Part shown: positions 47,317 through 56,770 of the stretch, piece after piece
Layout of the letters: every line of letters begins with the position of its first letter
How positions within the stretch are numbered: position 1 is the first letter of the stretch
Position numbers and translations under genes: made by a program
The notes under the pieces: generated by a model
Database searches by the model: none
Told to the model about the DNA's origin: nothing
Seen by the model: the letters and a program-made list of their open reading frames with translations, nothing else
Virus record (IMG/VR): IMGVR_UViG_3300048930_000296
Span: 1-60,621 of that record
DNA from: a virus
Strand: one strand, 5' to 3'
DNA length: 60,621 nt

Positions 47317-48903
47317 ATGGGCCTCGATTCCAAACATCCTGACTATCTGTCGCACATTGACGACTGGATTATGATGCGGGATTTCTATCGGGGTGAGCGG
47401 GTTGTCAAATCGAAGACGACCACATACCTTCCTGCAACTTCAGGTATGATCATTGACGGAATGGGGAAGGCTGCTTCTGGGCGTGTCAACCTTGGGCAAG
47501 CTGCCTATGACGCGTATCTTACCAGAGCATTGTTCCCTGACTATGTCAAAGAGGCGGTTGAGGCGTATATCGGTCTTCTGCACCAGAAGTCGCCTACTAT
47601 CCAACTGCCTAAGGCGCTGGAGCCACTTCGTGAAAAGGCTTCGCTGTATGGTGAATCCCTTGAGATGCTTCTTCGCCGGATTAACGAGGAGCAGCTCGTT
47701 AGCGGTCGGATGGGCATTCTGCTTGATCTCCCCGGTGAAGTGACGTTCGGCCCGGATACAGTTCCGTATATTGCAACGTATGTTGCTGAATCAGCAATCA
47801 ACTGGGACGCTGGCCAAATTGGTGAGGGTGCAGCTAAGCTTGAATTAGTCATTCTTAACGAAAGCGGTGTTCGTCGCAATCAAAGCTTCGATTGGGTTGT
47901 TCAATCGAAATACCGTGTCTTGGAGCTGCACAATCCCACAGAAAGTGATCAACTCCAAGAAGGGATTGAAAATACTGAAGCGGTAACGCCAGTTCAGCAG
48001 ACTGGTAGAACATATCGTTTTGGTGTATTTACAAGCGAAGGCAATGGTGCGCCATCCTACGTTGAAACTGACATGCGAGAAGCACTCTGGCGCGGTCAGA
48101 CTTTGGACGAAATTCCATTTGTCTTTGTCAATTCGAAAGACATTACCGCTGAGCCTGATGAGCCGCCGTTGATGGGGTTGGCGCGCCTGTGTCGTGCGAT
48201 CTACTGTGGCGAAGCTGACCTGCGACAGAACCTGTTCATGCAAGGCCAAGACACGCTTGTCATTTCCGGTGAGCGCAAAAAGCCTGTTGATGCAGTGGTT
48301 AGTGATACCGCTATTCGCACAGGCGCAGGAAGTATGATTGAGCTTGAGCAGGGTGGGACAGCTGAATATGTTGGTGTTACTGCAAACGGGCTGAACGAAC
48401 AACGTGAAACCCTGAAAGATGATCACCAGCGGGCTGCATCTCGAGCTGGTCAGCTTATCAACACAAAAGCAAACGGTGTCGAAAGTGGAGATGCGCTGAA
48501 GACTCGTGTTGCAGCTCAAACCGCTACACTGAACATGATTGCATTAACGAGTGCAGCCGCGCTCGAGCAGCTTCTGAAGATTGCTGCCAAATGGGTTGGA
48601 GCTGACCCTGATGAAGTCAAGGTGCAACCGAACCTTGAATTCTCTGATTACGATATGACTGGCGACAATCTTGTTAAGCTGATGACAGCTCGGAAAGAAG
48701 GCGCGCCGCTCAGCAAGGAATCGATCCATGCGCTTATGGCTGATCAGGGCCTGACCCGTATGGACTTCAAGACTGAGATTGCTACCATCAAGAAAGAGGA
48801 TGCTGATATGCCTCCTCCTGCTCCTTCGTCTGGCACACCTGGAGCACAAACGACCCCCGCGCCAAAAGAACCCAAGCCTGGGGAAGAAACGAAAACGCCA
48901 TAA
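47317..48903 (+). CDS. Portal protein, DUF4055 family
   Basis: 528 aa. The N-terminal DYLSHIDDWIMMRDFYRGER, LHQKSPTIQLPK and a central NLGQAAYDAYLTRALFPDY are typical of DUF4055 portals. C-terminal region becomes Pro/Lys-rich (PAPSSGTPGAQTTPAP). Forms the twelve-subunit ring through which DNA passes. GGGGG precedes the start. Confidence 0.9.
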   Translation: MGLDSKHPDYLSHIDDWIMMRDFYRGERVVKSKTTTYLPATSGMIIDGMGKAASGRVNLGQAAYDAYLTRALFPDYVKEAVEAYIGLLHQKSPTIQLPKALEPLREKASLYGESLEMLLRRINEEQLVSGRMGILLDLPGEVTFGPDTVPYIATYVAESAINWDAGQIGEGAAKLELVILNESGVRRNQSFDWVVQSKYRVLELHNPTESDQLQEGIENTEAVTPVQQTGRTYRFGVFTSEGNGAPSYVETDMREALWRGQTLDEIPFVFVNSKDITAEPDEPPLMGLARLCRAIYCGEADLRQNLFMQGQDTLVISGERKKPVDAVVSDTAIRTGAGSMIELEQGGTAEYVGVTANGLNEQRETLKDDHQRAASRAGQLINTKANGVESGDALKTRVAAQTATLNMIALTSAAALEQLLKIAAKWVGADPDEVKVQPNLEFSDYDMTGDNLVKLMTARKEGAPLSKESIHALMADQGLTRMDFKTEIATIKKEDADMPPPAPSSGTPGAQTTPAPKEPKPGEETKTP

Positions 48904-48915
48904 GAGGAGTTGAAC

Positions 48916-49728
48916 ATGGCACTGAAGGCAATTCTTGATTCAATTGATGATCTCCCGGACGCCCTGAAGGGGGAATACGTCCAGAAGGGGGACAAGTATG
49001 AGCTCCAGGTTGAGGGAATGAAGACTGAGGCTGACGTTGCCCGGGTCCAAGAAGCCCTCCGCAAGGAGAAAAACGATTTCACCGCGTTCAAGGCGCAGTT
49101 TGCCCCGCTGGCGGGCAAGAAGGTTGAAGACGTCGTTGCTGCACTCGACCGCATCCCTGAGCTTGAAGCTGCCGCTCAGGGAAAGCTCGATGACACCAAG
49201 ATCAACGAGATTGTCGAGACCAGGCTGAAGGCGCGCGTCGCCCCGATCGAACGTGAGAACACGCAGCTGAAGGCGACCGTCGCGGAAAAGGATACGGTCA
49301 TCGCTGGCTACGAGGGCAAGGAAAAGACCCGCAGCATCCATGATGCTGTGCGGAAAGCTGCGAACGCGGTGAAAGTTGTCCCCGAGGCAATCGAAGATGC
49401 CCTGATCCTTGCTGAGCGCCATTTCCAGGTTGACGAATCCGGCCGTGTGGTCACAAAGGATGGTGTCGGGGTGACGCCTGGTATCCAACCCGAGGCCTGG
49501 TTCACCGATCTTCAGTCGACTCGGAAGCATTGGTGGGGCGCGAACATCGGTGGCGGCGGGAATGGGAATCGTGGCGGTAATGGTGGCGCTGACAACCCGT
49601 GGACCGCCGAAAACTGGAACATGACCAAGCAAGGCCAGATCGTTCGTGAGAATCCGCAGAAAGCGGAACAGCTTGCGAAAGTTGCTGGAACGAAGGTCGG
49701 CGGCCCGAAACCCGCCCCGAAGAAGTAA
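48916..49728 (+). CDS. Capsid scaffolding protein
   Basis: 270 aa, ATG 48916 with GAGGAG upstream. Mostly coiled coil (residues 40-150), then a Gly/Asn-rich linker (GGGGNGNRGGNGG) and a basic end (GGPKPAPKK), as in phage scaffold proteins located before the capsid gene. No protease motif was seen. Confidence 0.8.
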   Translation: MALKAILDSIDDLPDALKGEYVQKGDKYELQVEGMKTEADVARVQEALRKEKNDFTAFKAQFAPLAGKKVEDVVAALDRIPELEAAAQGKLDDTKINEIVETRLKARVAPIERENTQLKATVAEKDTVIAGYEGKEKTRSIHDAVRKAANAVKVVPEAIEDALILAERHFQVDESGRVVTKDGVGVTPGIQPEAWFTDLQSTRKHWWGANIGGGGNGNRGGNGGADNPWTAENWNMTKQGQIVRENPQKAEQLAKVAGTKVGGPKPAPKK

Positions 49729-49746
49729 AGTTCGCAATTTTCGGGC

Positions 49747-49776
49747 TTGCGTGCTAAGGTTGGTCCATGCTACTGT
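49747..49776 (+). promoter_or_regulatory. Candidate capsid promoter
   Basis: GGGCTTGCGT: TTGCGT (49747-49752), 18-nt spacer, TGC-TACTGT (-10 at 49771-49776), about 106 nt before the capsid start. Confidence 0.45.
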
Positions 49777-49881
49777 CACTGATAAGGTGGCATGGGCCAA
49801 CCTCCAACACAGGCGTTGACCGAGCATGGGTTCGGATCAGTCTGGAACAAATCTGAAACCAATCCCAAGGAGATATGTCCC

Positions 49882-50919
49882 ATGGCATCGGGCATCACCA
49901 AACTTGCTGACGTCATCGTCCCGGAAGTCTTCAGCCCCTACACGCAGCAGATGACGCAGGAGAAATCCCGTCTGATCCGCTCCGGGGCGATCGTGATGGA
50001 TGGCGCACTGAACACTGCGCTGGCTGGAGGCGGTCTGACGTTCAACGAGCCGTCGTTCAAGGACCTCGACAACGACGCTGAGAACGTTTCGTCCGACGAC
50101 AACACCACGACGTCCACGCCGAACAAGATCGGCACCGCAACCGAGATCCAGGTCCGCCTGTCGCGGAACAACTCCTGGAGCTCCATGGACCTTACCGGCG
50201 ACCTGGCTGGTGAAGATCCGATGAACGCCATTTCCAACCGCGTGTCCGACTATTGGGTGCGTCGTGTGCAGGCTGCGTTCGTTGCAACCCTGACCGGCGT
50301 GTTCGCTGACAACGACGCGGCTCCTGGCGGCAGCGATACCCACACGGCGGGCGACATGACCCACGATGTGTCAGGCGCTGTGTTCGCTGAAGGCATCACC
50401 AACTTCACCGCTGAAGCGTTCATCGACGCGACGGCCACCATGGGCGACTCCATGGGGAATCTGACGATGGTGATGATGCACTCGTTGGTCTATGCCCGGG
50501 CGCAGAAGAACAACCTGATCGACTTCGTGTCGGACAGCGTCAACGGCAACGCGGTTTCCATCCCGACCTTCCTGGGACGCGAAGTGATCGTTGACGATGG
50601 CGTCACCCAGGCGGCCGGCGTGTTCAACACCTGGCTCTTCGGTGCTGGTGCGATCCGGATGGGTATGGGTTCGCCCAAGGTTCCCACCGAAGTCGATCGC
50701 GCGCCTGCTGCCGGCAACGGCGGTGGTCAGGAAGTGCTCTACAACCGCGTCGAGTGGATCATCCACCCGGTCGGTCACGCCTATGTGGGCACCCCCGCCA
50801 ACGGTGGTCCGTCGAACGCCAGCACTTCCAACAACCTGGCGAACGCTGCCAGCTGGAGCCGGCGTTTCCCGGAGCGCAAACAGATCAACATCGCGCGTCT
50901 GATCACCCGCGAATACTGA
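49882..50919 (+). CDS. Major capsid protein
   Basis: 345 aa, ATG 49882 with AAGGAGAT upstream. HK97-type fold expected: ASGITKLADVIVPEVFSPYT start, a P-domain region with SSMDLTGDLAGEDPMNAI, and GREVIVDDGVTQAAGVFNTW near the end. Directly after the scaffold gene. GC-rich and biased codons fit high expression. Confidence 0.9.
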   Translation: MASGITKLADVIVPEVFSPYTQQMTQEKSRLIRSGAIVMDGALNTALAGGGLTFNEPSFKDLDNDAENVSSDDNTTTSTPNKIGTATEIQVRLSRNNSWSSMDLTGDLAGEDPMNAISNRVSDYWVRRVQAAFVATLTGVFADNDAAPGGSDTHTAGDMTHDVSGAVFAEGITNFTAEAFIDATATMGDSMGNLTMVMMHSLVYARAQKNNLIDFVSDSVNGNAVSIPTFLGREVIVDDGVTQAAGVFNTWLFGAGAIRMGMGSPKVPTEVDRAPAAGNGGGQEVLYNRVEWIIHPVGHAYVGTPANGGPSNASTSNNLANAASWSRRFPERKQINIARLITREY

Positions 50920-50977
50920 TCGGTCGCAGGGGGCGTCTAACGGCGCCCCCTAACGCAACCTCTGGAGAAACATCGAA

Positions 50978-51502
50978 ATGGGTAAAGGCCTCGCACGTTC
51001 GCTGGCACGCGGAAAGTCCGCTGTCGCACCCATCATCAAGCAGACCATCGGGCTTGATGATGTCGCCATCACCGTCACTGCTGTCAGCACTGCTGTCGGT
51101 TTCGGAACCGCTGTCATCGGGGATTTCCCCGCCGGCAACATCCTGTTCCTTGGCGCAGTTTCCTATCTGCGCTTCACCACGGCGGACACCGACCTGACCG
51201 CCACCTTTGACGGCGACTACAGCATCGGAACTGCTCCGACTGCCGATGCCACGCTGAGCGGCTCTGAAGTTGACGTGATTCCGTCGACTGCGCTTGGCGC
51301 AGCAACTGCTCGGGTCTCCCCCGTTGCGCGGGGCGCAAGCGCTGCCGCTCAGACCGGGGTGATCTTTGACAACACCGACGGTTCGCTTGAGCTGAACCTG
51401 AACTTGCTGATTGACGCTGCGAACATTGCAGACGATACATCAGCGACGTTGACGGTTGACGGTGTCGTCTACGTCTCCTACATCGTTCTCGGCGACGATT
51501 GA
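50978..51502 (+). CDS. Virion structural protein, head decoration candidate
   Basis: 174 aa. Basic N-terminal segment, then beta-rich sequence ending GSLELNLNLLIDAANIADDT and TLTVDGVVYVSYIVLGDD. The end is a common phage virion domain. Position after the capsid gene suggests a decoration or head protein. Confidence 0.6.
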   Translation: MGKGLARSLARGKSAVAPIIKQTIGLDDVAITVTAVSTAVGFGTAVIGDFPAGNILFLGAVSYLRFTTADTDLTATFDGDYSIGTAPTADATLSGSEVDVIPSTALGAATARVSPVARGASAAAQTGVIFDNTDGSLELNLNLLIDAANIADDTSATLTVDGVVYVSYIVLGDD

Positions 51503-51525
51503 TCGCCCCCAACCTGGAGTTGAAA

Positions 51526-52257
51526 ATGGATATCCCGGCGCTTCAAGCGGTCCTGCAGAAACTGGATGTCACCAACGACACCCATTGGACGGCGGACGGT
51601 CAACCCCGCCTTGACACTGTGAAGATGATGGCGGGGAACCCCGGCGTCACCCGTGAGCAAGTTGAGGCCGCTGCGCCGGGGTATTCCCGCAGCAACGCGG
51701 GCAGCTACACTATGCAACCCCCTGCCGCTGCACCCCAGGCCGGGGAAACCGGGACCGCCCCTGTAGAGGCCCCTGTTGCGCCCCCTGCCCCAGCTGACAT
51801 CACCAACCCCGAGTCGGAGGGTTCTGATGGTGCTGCTCCCTTTTCCGAGGTCAAGTCCGAACAGCCCGCGCTGGTCGACGGAATCGGATCTGCCGGTGCA
51901 GAAGATGACGTCGCATCGCTGGAAACGAAGCTGGCCGAAGCGATCGCGCATACCCAAGAGATCCGTGAAGCCTTGGACCATGTGAACAAGCTTCTGAAGG
52001 AAGCGATCGCTGAGGAAGACCGTCTGCGGGACTTGCTGAAGGTGGATGAACGCACGTCGAACATCCAGGCGATCCAGGGCTACCTCGCCAGCCAGAAACG
52101 CATTCTGGAAGATCGCGCCCGTCGGCGTGCTATCATTCAGGAATCTGGCGTCGACCTGAAGGAGCTCACCGCAAACCTGAAGGCGCCGATCGACGCTGCA
52201 ATGGCCCGTCGGACAGGCCGTGGTGGTTCGCGTCCTTCGATTCCGCTGAAACGCTGA
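51526..52257 (+). CDS. Virion-associated coiled-coil protein
   Basis: 243 aa, ATG 51526 with CCTGGAG upstream. N-terminal domain LQKLDVTNDTHWTADGQPRL recurs in other phage head-region proteins; then an Ala/Pro linker and a coiled coil (EALDHVNKLLKEAIAEEDRL). Between capsid and connectors, so probably a head protein. Confidence 0.6.
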   Translation: MDIPALQAVLQKLDVTNDTHWTADGQPRLDTVKMMAGNPGVTREQVEAAAPGYSRSNAGSYTMQPPAAAPQAGETGTAPVEAPVAPPAPADITNPESEGSDGAAPFSEVKSEQPALVDGIGSAGAEDDVASLETKLAEAIAHTQEIREALDHVNKLLKEAIAEEDRLRDLLKVDERTSNIQAIQGYLASQKRILEDRARRRAIIQESGVDLKELTANLKAPIDAAMARRTGRGGSRPSIPLKR

Positions 52258-52270
52258 AAGGGGATCAACG

Positions 52271-52603
52271 GTGCAACTTTCAAAGGACCGTCGGCAGCGG
52301 GCAAAGATTGACGCGGTGAGGTTCAAGCCCCTTATCGCAAGCCCTGCCGTTGGCCCTTTTATCATGCCTGGCAGCGCAACTCTCTTTGCTCTGAGCATTG
52401 CGGGTTGCGCTGCCGGAACGACTGCCGCAACCTACACCTCGAGCTCTGGTGCAAAAGCAGTGAAGACGCCATTGCTTGTCGCAGGGGGGTTCACGCCTAT
52501 CGGTTTCGTTGAAAAAGGCATCACTCTTACTCCTGCAACAGGCTTTGAAATTTACATGGATTCAGGCCTTGGTCGCAGGGTGAAAATCGCGAAAGGTGCG
52601 TGA
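52271..52603 (+). CDS. Hypothetical head-region protein (110 aa)
   Basis: GTG start. Beta-rich, with ATLFALSIAGCAAGTTAATY and FVEKGITLTPATGFEIYMDS. Its stop overlaps the connector gene start. Not recognised. Confidence 0.6.
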   Translation: MQLSKDRRQRAKIDAVRFKPLIASPAVGPFIMPGSATLFALSIAGCAAGTTAATYTSSSGAKAVKTPLLVAGGFTPIGFVEKGITLTPATGFEIYMDSGLGRRVKIAKGA

Positions 52604-53097
52604 TGGCATTCACTGTCGAAGATGGCACGGGTGTAACCGACGCCAACTCCTGGACCGATGTTGCGTTTGCTGACGCATACTTTGCCGACCGAGCTATCAC
52701 CGCTTGGACTGGCTCGAACAGCGTCAAGGAAGCTGCGCTGATCCGCGCAGCAGATTACATCCATACTCGGTTCGGCGCAAACTGGATTTACGTCGACCCC
52801 GATGAGGTTGATCCGAACGTTCTTTACACTTTCGGCGGAACGATCCCTGTTCTTCTGAAGAAAGCTCAGAGCGAGTATGCAGTTCGCGCATTGACCACAG
52901 TGCTGGCACCTGACCCCGAAGTTGACGCCAGCGGGGTTCAGACTGTGGTTATCCAGAAAGTTCTTGGGCCACTCGAGAAGAAATTCCAACGAGTTGGCAA
53001 TCCGATGTCTGCCCCGCCTTTGCTGCGGAACTACCCTGCCGCTGACCTGCTTCTTGCTTCGCTTGTCAATCCTGCAAGCGGAAGGACGTATCGCTGA
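52603..53097 (+). CDS. Head-tail connector (DnaT-like family)
   Basis: 164 aa; ATG 52603 overlaps the upstream stop. FTVEDGTGVTDANSWTDVAF and LIRAADYIHTRF are diagnostic of the phage family often labelled DnaT-like, which sits at the head-to-tail connector position. Stop overlaps the next start. Confidence 0.75.
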   Translation: MAFTVEDGTGVTDANSWTDVAFADAYFADRAITAWTGSNSVKEAALIRAADYIHTRFGANWIYVDPDEVDPNVLYTFGGTIPVLLKKAQSEYAVRALTTVLAPDPEVDASGVQTVVIQKVLGPLEKKFQRVGNPMSAPPLLRNYPAADLLLASLVNPASGRTYR

Positions 53098-53522
53098 TGT
53101 CACTCGAAGACGATCTTGACTTTCTTGAGCTTGCACATGAGCTCATCAACGAGAACGGTCGGACCGTCACCGTTGGAAAGATGCTTGACGTCAAGCCTGA
53201 TGCTGCCCGACCCTGGAAAGGAGCAGGCACTGGTGTCGCTCCTGGGTTGAATCCGAGTTACACGGTCAAAGGCGTCTTTCTTCCGGACATGACGCTTGGC
53301 CTCATTGGTGGCAGCGGATTCGGTCGAATGGACAAGATCGAGGAGCTAATCAAAGAGTCTGAGCGAGTTGTTCTTGTTGCTCACCCTGATGGTGTAACGA
53401 TCGCAAACTTCACGTCCTGCAACGTTGTTGTTGATACGGATGGGCGGTTTCGCATTCATGCTCGCAAGGTTCTGATGCCTGGTGACACGCCCATCTTTTA
53501 CGCATTGGGGTTGATTAGATGA
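53097..53522 (+). CDS. Head completion / head-tail joining protein
   Basis: 141 aa. Beta-rich, PSYTVKGVFLPDMTLG then VVVDTDGRFRIHARKVLMPG. Order (connector, this gene, tail terminator) points to a neck component. Function assigned by position. Confidence 0.6.
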   Translation: MSLEDDLDFLELAHELINENGRTVTVGKMLDVKPDAARPWKGAGTGVAPGLNPSYTVKGVFLPDMTLGLIGGSGFGRMDKIEELIKESERVVLVAHPDGVTIANFTSCNVVVDTDGRFRIHARKVLMPGDTPIFYALGLIR

Positions 53523-53929
53523 CGCCCGAGCAAGCGGTTGACGCAATTCTTGACATCTTCAAAGCTGCCTGGGATACAACTGGATATCCTGCGCTTTATG
53601 ATGACAAGTCGGGTGAAATTCCCACTAGCGAAACCCCGTGGGCTCGTGCTACTATCAAGCACGCTACAGGGGCTCAATCGACTCTAGCTGGTGCGTCTGG
53701 GACGAAACGGTTCACTGAGACTGGGACTCTGTTTGTTCAAGTGTTCACGCCTGTAGGAGATGGCTCGACGGCGTGCTATAAGCTGGCTAAAGTGGTGCGA
53801 GATGCTTATCGGGACGCACGCGATCCGGAACTGTGGTTCCGCAACGTGTTCTTGGAAGAGATCGGTATCAACAAAGCCTTCCGTCAAATCAATGTCCAAG
53901 CGACATTCTCCTACGATGAGGTGAGATAA
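53519..53929 (+). CDS. Tail terminator protein
   Basis: 136 aa. ARATIKHATGAQSTLAGASG then GTLFVQVFTPVGDG is typical of DUF4128-type tail terminators that cap the tail tube. The start overlaps the upstream stop (ATGA). Confidence 0.7.
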   Translation: MTPEQAVDAILDIFKAAWDTTGYPALYDDKSGEIPTSETPWARATIKHATGAQSTLAGASGTKRFTETGTLFVQVFTPVGDGSTACYKLAKVVRDAYRDARDPELWFRNVFLEEIGINKAFRQINVQATFSYDEVR

Positions 53930-53934
53930 GCACA

Positions 53935-55461
53935 ATGGCTGACAAAATCGACTCCAACGTCACCGGGCTGAGCTTCGCTGAAGAAGCGTCGCTTGGCGTT
54001 CTTCCGGGTTCCCCTGTCTGGCACGCCCTTGAACCGAACAGCTATTCGGACTTTGGCGGGCAGATCAAGACGGTTGCGCGCAACCCGATCAACCAGACCC
54101 GTCAGCGCAAGAAGGGCGTCATCACCGACCTCGATGCTTCTGGTGGCTTCAACCAGGACCTGACGTTCGCGAACACTATCCGCATTCTGCAAGGGTTCAT
54201 GTTCGCAAACATCCGCGAGAAGAAGACCACGAAGCCGCTCAACAGCGCAGCGATTCCGGTCACTGGTGTCACCGCCGCTGACGACACCTTTGCTGCCGCG
54301 TCTGGTCTGAGCGGGTTCCTGGCGAACCAACTGGTGCTGGCTTCCGGGTTTGGTGTTCCTGCGAACAACGGATTGAAGGTTGTGGCGTCTGCTTCCACAG
54401 CAACTGCTGTCGTTGTCGGTGATGGGTTGGTTGACGAAGCTTCCCCGCCTGCTGATGCAGCTTTGCAAGCGGTCGGATACCAGTTCGCCAGTGCCACGCT
54501 CAATGTGGTCATGTCTGGTAACATCTGCACGCTGTCCCGCGCCTCCGGAACGTTCGATCTGACGACGCTCGGTCTGTTGCCGGGTGAGTGGATCTTTGTT
54601 GGCGGTGACAATGCTTCGCTTCGTTTCGCCAACAACCAAGGGTGGGCCCGTGTCAAGAGCGTGACCGCAACTCTGATCACCCTCGACAAGACGAGCTGGA
54701 CTGGTGGCAACGAGACGGGCACCGGCAAGACGATCCAAATCTTCTTCGGAGACATCCTGCGGAACGAACCCGCAGCGGCTGACATCGTTCGTCGCACCTA
54801 CCAACTCGAGCGCACCTTGGGCGAAGACGATGATGGCACGATGTCTGAATATCTTGTTGGCGCAGTTGCCAACGAGATGACGATCAACATCCCGATGGCG
54901 GACAAGGTCATGCTGGACATGTCGTTCGTTGCAATCGACAACGAGCAGTATACGGGACTTGAGGGAACGAAGTCCGGGACCCGCGTGCCTGTCGTTGAAG
55001 AAGACGCTTACAATACCAGCGTCGACGTTCGCCGTGTGAAGCTTTACCAGTCGGATGATACCAATTCGGCACCAGCTCCGCTCTTTGCTTTCGCAACTGA
55101 GCTTTCGCTGATGGTGAAGAACAACGCAAGCCCGAACAAGGCTATCGGGGTTCTCGGTTCGTTCGAAGTGACGACCGGCACGTTCGAAGTTGGTGGTTCC
55201 TTGACCGTCTACTTTGCCAACATCGAAGCTGTGCAGGCGGTCCGGAACAACGCGGACATCACCCTGGACATCTGCCTGGTGAAGGACAACAAGGGGCTTC
55301 TGATCGACGTCCCGTTGATTGCTCTTGGTGACGGTCGTCTGTCTGTTGAGCAGGACCAGCCCATCACGCTTCCGTTGGAAACGATGGCAGCGCAGCATGG
55401 GACGCTTGGCTATACCCTGCTCATCGGGCGCTTTTCCTACTTGCCCGACCTCGCTAGCTAA
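53935..55461 (+). CDS. Major tail tube protein
   Basis: 508 aa. Starts MADKIDSNVTGLSFAEEASL, with RQRKKGVITDLDASGGFNQD near residue 55 and a long C-terminal beta region, common in phage major tail proteins with added Ig-like domains. Larger than typical tubes (about 250 aa), so one or two extra surface domains are likely. Confidence 0.85.
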   Translation: MADKIDSNVTGLSFAEEASLGVLPGSPVWHALEPNSYSDFGGQIKTVARNPINQTRQRKKGVITDLDASGGFNQDLTFANTIRILQGFMFANIREKKTTKPLNSAAIPVTGVTAADDTFAAASGLSGFLANQLVLASGFGVPANNGLKVVASASTATAVVVGDGLVDEASPPADAALQAVGYQFASATLNVVMSGNICTLSRASGTFDLTTLGLLPGEWIFVGGDNASLRFANNQGWARVKSVTATLITLDKTSWTGGNETGTGKTIQIFFGDILRNEPAAADIVRRTYQLERTLGEDDDGTMSEYLVGAVANEMTINIPMADKVMLDMSFVAIDNEQYTGLEGTKSGTRVPVVEEDAYNTSVDVRRVKLYQSDDTNSAPAPLFAFATELSLMVKNNASPNKAIGVLGSFEVTTGTFEVGGSLTVYFANIEAVQAVRNNADITLDICLVKDNKGLLIDVPLIALGDGRLSVEQDQPITLPLETMAAQHGTLGYTLLIGRFSYLPDLAS

Positions 55462-55517
55462 GGGTAAGGTGCCTGGGCGGGGGTGCAGCTCCCGCCCAAC
55501 CACACAGGAGAAAGTCC

Positions 55518-55937
55518 ATGTCGCTTTTCAAGCAGTTCGCAACTGACCCGGAACTCGAGAAGAAGGGTATTCTTCTTGACTACGGCAAGAACGCTGATGG
55601 CACCAGCATCTGCATTCGAATTGCCCGCGCCGGGGGTGCCAACAAGCAGTTCGACAAGCGCATGGAAGCGCTGACGAAACCGATCCGCCGCCAGCTCCAG
55701 AACGAGACTGCTGAAGCTGAACAGATTGACACCATCTTCCGCAAGCTTTGGGCCGAGACCGTCGTCCTTGGCTGGGAGAATGTTCAGGACGAAGACGGAA
55801 AGCCGATTCCGTTCAACGTTGCGAACTGCGTGGCTCTGTTCGACAAGCTGCCCGATCTTTTTGCGGATATCCAGGAGCAGTCCCGCAAGGCTGCGCTGTT
55901 CCGCAAAGCCAACCTGGAGGCTGACGCAAAAAACTAA
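55518..55937 (+). CDS. Tail assembly chaperone (G-type)
   Basis: 139 aa. MSLFKQFATDPELEKKGILL opening and WAETVVLGWENVQDEDGKPI are typical of tail assembly chaperones. It ends at a -1 slippery heptamer (A-AAA-AAC, 55928-55934) one codon before the stop, so a fused long form with the next gene is expected, as in lambda gpG/GT. Confidence 0.85.
   Translation: MSLFKQFATDPELEKKGILLDYGKNADGTSICIRIARAGGANKQFDKRMEALTKPIRRQLQNETAEAEQIDTIFRKLWAETVVLGWENVQDEDGKPIPFNVANCVALFDKLPDLFADIQEQSRKAALFRKANLEADAKN
55928..55934 (+). promoter_or_regulatory. Programmed -1 frameshift slippery site
   Basis: A AAA AAC in the zero frame (GCA AAA AAC then TAA). After a -1 slip translation continues CTA ACT GAC TGC into the frame of the 55955-56299 gene, giving a fusion of about 260 aa. 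Classic heptamer; downstream RNA structure was not tested. Confidence 0.75.
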
Positions 55938-55954
55938 CTGACTGCCTTCTCTAC

Positions 55955-56299
55955 ATGCTCGAACAAGGGCCAACCGAGAAGGTAATCTTAGAGCAGTGCT
56001 ACCGGAACAAGATGCCCTTACCAGAGAGCATCAAGAACGCCCCTGAACTTCTTCCAGGGCTTGAACTTTTCTACGTTGCGTTCTTTGACTTGACGTCTTG
56101 CCGGACTGGGCTGCATTCTACCGAAGGACCTATCCAATGGACCGCAATGGACCGTTGGGCAGAGCGCTACCAACTGGACGAAGAACAGTGGGAAGACCTT
56201 GTCTACCATCTCGGTCAAATGGATGAGGCCTACCTGAAGTTTAAGACTAAGAAGTTGTCCAGTATCACAAAGCCACCGCCTACGAGGGGCAAGAAGTAA
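55955..56299 (+). CDS. Tail assembly chaperone extension (T-type)
   Basis: 114 aa from the first ATG, but probably made mainly as the -1 frameshift extension of the upstream protein, which opens from 55934. FYVAFFDLTSCRTG then GPIQWTAMDRWAERYQL is the conserved T-domain layout. Starts directly before the gp10-like gene. Confidence 0.8.
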   Translation: MLEQGPTEKVILEQCYRNKMPLPESIKNAPELLPGLELFYVAFFDLTSCRTGLHSTEGPIQWTAMDRWAERYQLDEEQWEDLVYHLGQMDEAYLKFKTKKLSSITKPPPTRGKK

Positions 56300-56770
56300 A
56301 TGGCAGGCATTGACATCGGTTCTCTGCAAGTTCGCATTGAAGCCCATGTCAATGCTCTGACCAGAAACCTCAGCGTTCTCACTCGGAACACTACCAGAGC
56401 GATTGTTAACCGGCTTGCTACGTCAACGCCTGTTGATACCGGGGACGCTGTTTCCAACTGGCAAGTGAGCTTGAACGGACCGCCAACAACCAGGCTTCCG
56501 CCTTATTTCCCGGGCAACGCTGGAAGCACTCGCGGTGAAAACGCGCGGGCCATGCTTATCGCTGCTCGCGCTGTAATTCCGAACTTCTACGTTGGGAAAG
56601 GTGACATCCTTTACATTGGAAACACCGCTCCTCATATCGAAAAACTGAACAAAGGAAGCTCGACGCAAGCTCCGGCTGGTTTTGTCGAAGCTGCTATTCT
56701 TGCAGGCTCGCAGCATGTAAGAAGTTCTGCTCCGATCATCACAGGAAAGTATACCGACGATGTCAGTTAA
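56300..56770 (+). CDS. HK97 gp10-like neck/tail completion protein
   Basis: 156 aa. STPVDTGDAVSNWQVSLNG is the conserved TPVDTG-x-x-x-x-W segment of HK97 gp10-like proteins. In many phages this gene is before the tail tube; here it is between chaperone and tape measure, an unusual order. Overlaps the tape measure start by 11 nt. Confidence 0.7.
   Translation: MAGIDIGSLQVRIEAHVNALTRNLSVLTRNTTRAIVNRLATSTPVDTGDAVSNWQVSLNGPPTTRLPPYFPGNAGSTRGENARAMLIAARAVIPNFYVGKGDILYIGNTAPHIEKLNKGSSTQAPAGFVEAAILAGSQHVRSSAPIITGKYTDDVS

Noticed and set aside
48940-49827. 295-codon minus-strand frame opposite the scaffold gene
   Set aside because: Antisense of a coiled coil; no motif and runs against all neighbouring genes.
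51478-52398. 306-codon minus-strand frame opposite the virion coiled-coil gene
   Set aside because: Same type of shadow; the opposite strand has a ribosome site and operon continuity.
53911-55503. 530-codon minus-strand open frame opposite the major tail protein
   Set aside because: It mirrors a well-supported gene; the sequence is rich in Arg and His with no motif, as expected from antisense reading of GC-rich codons.
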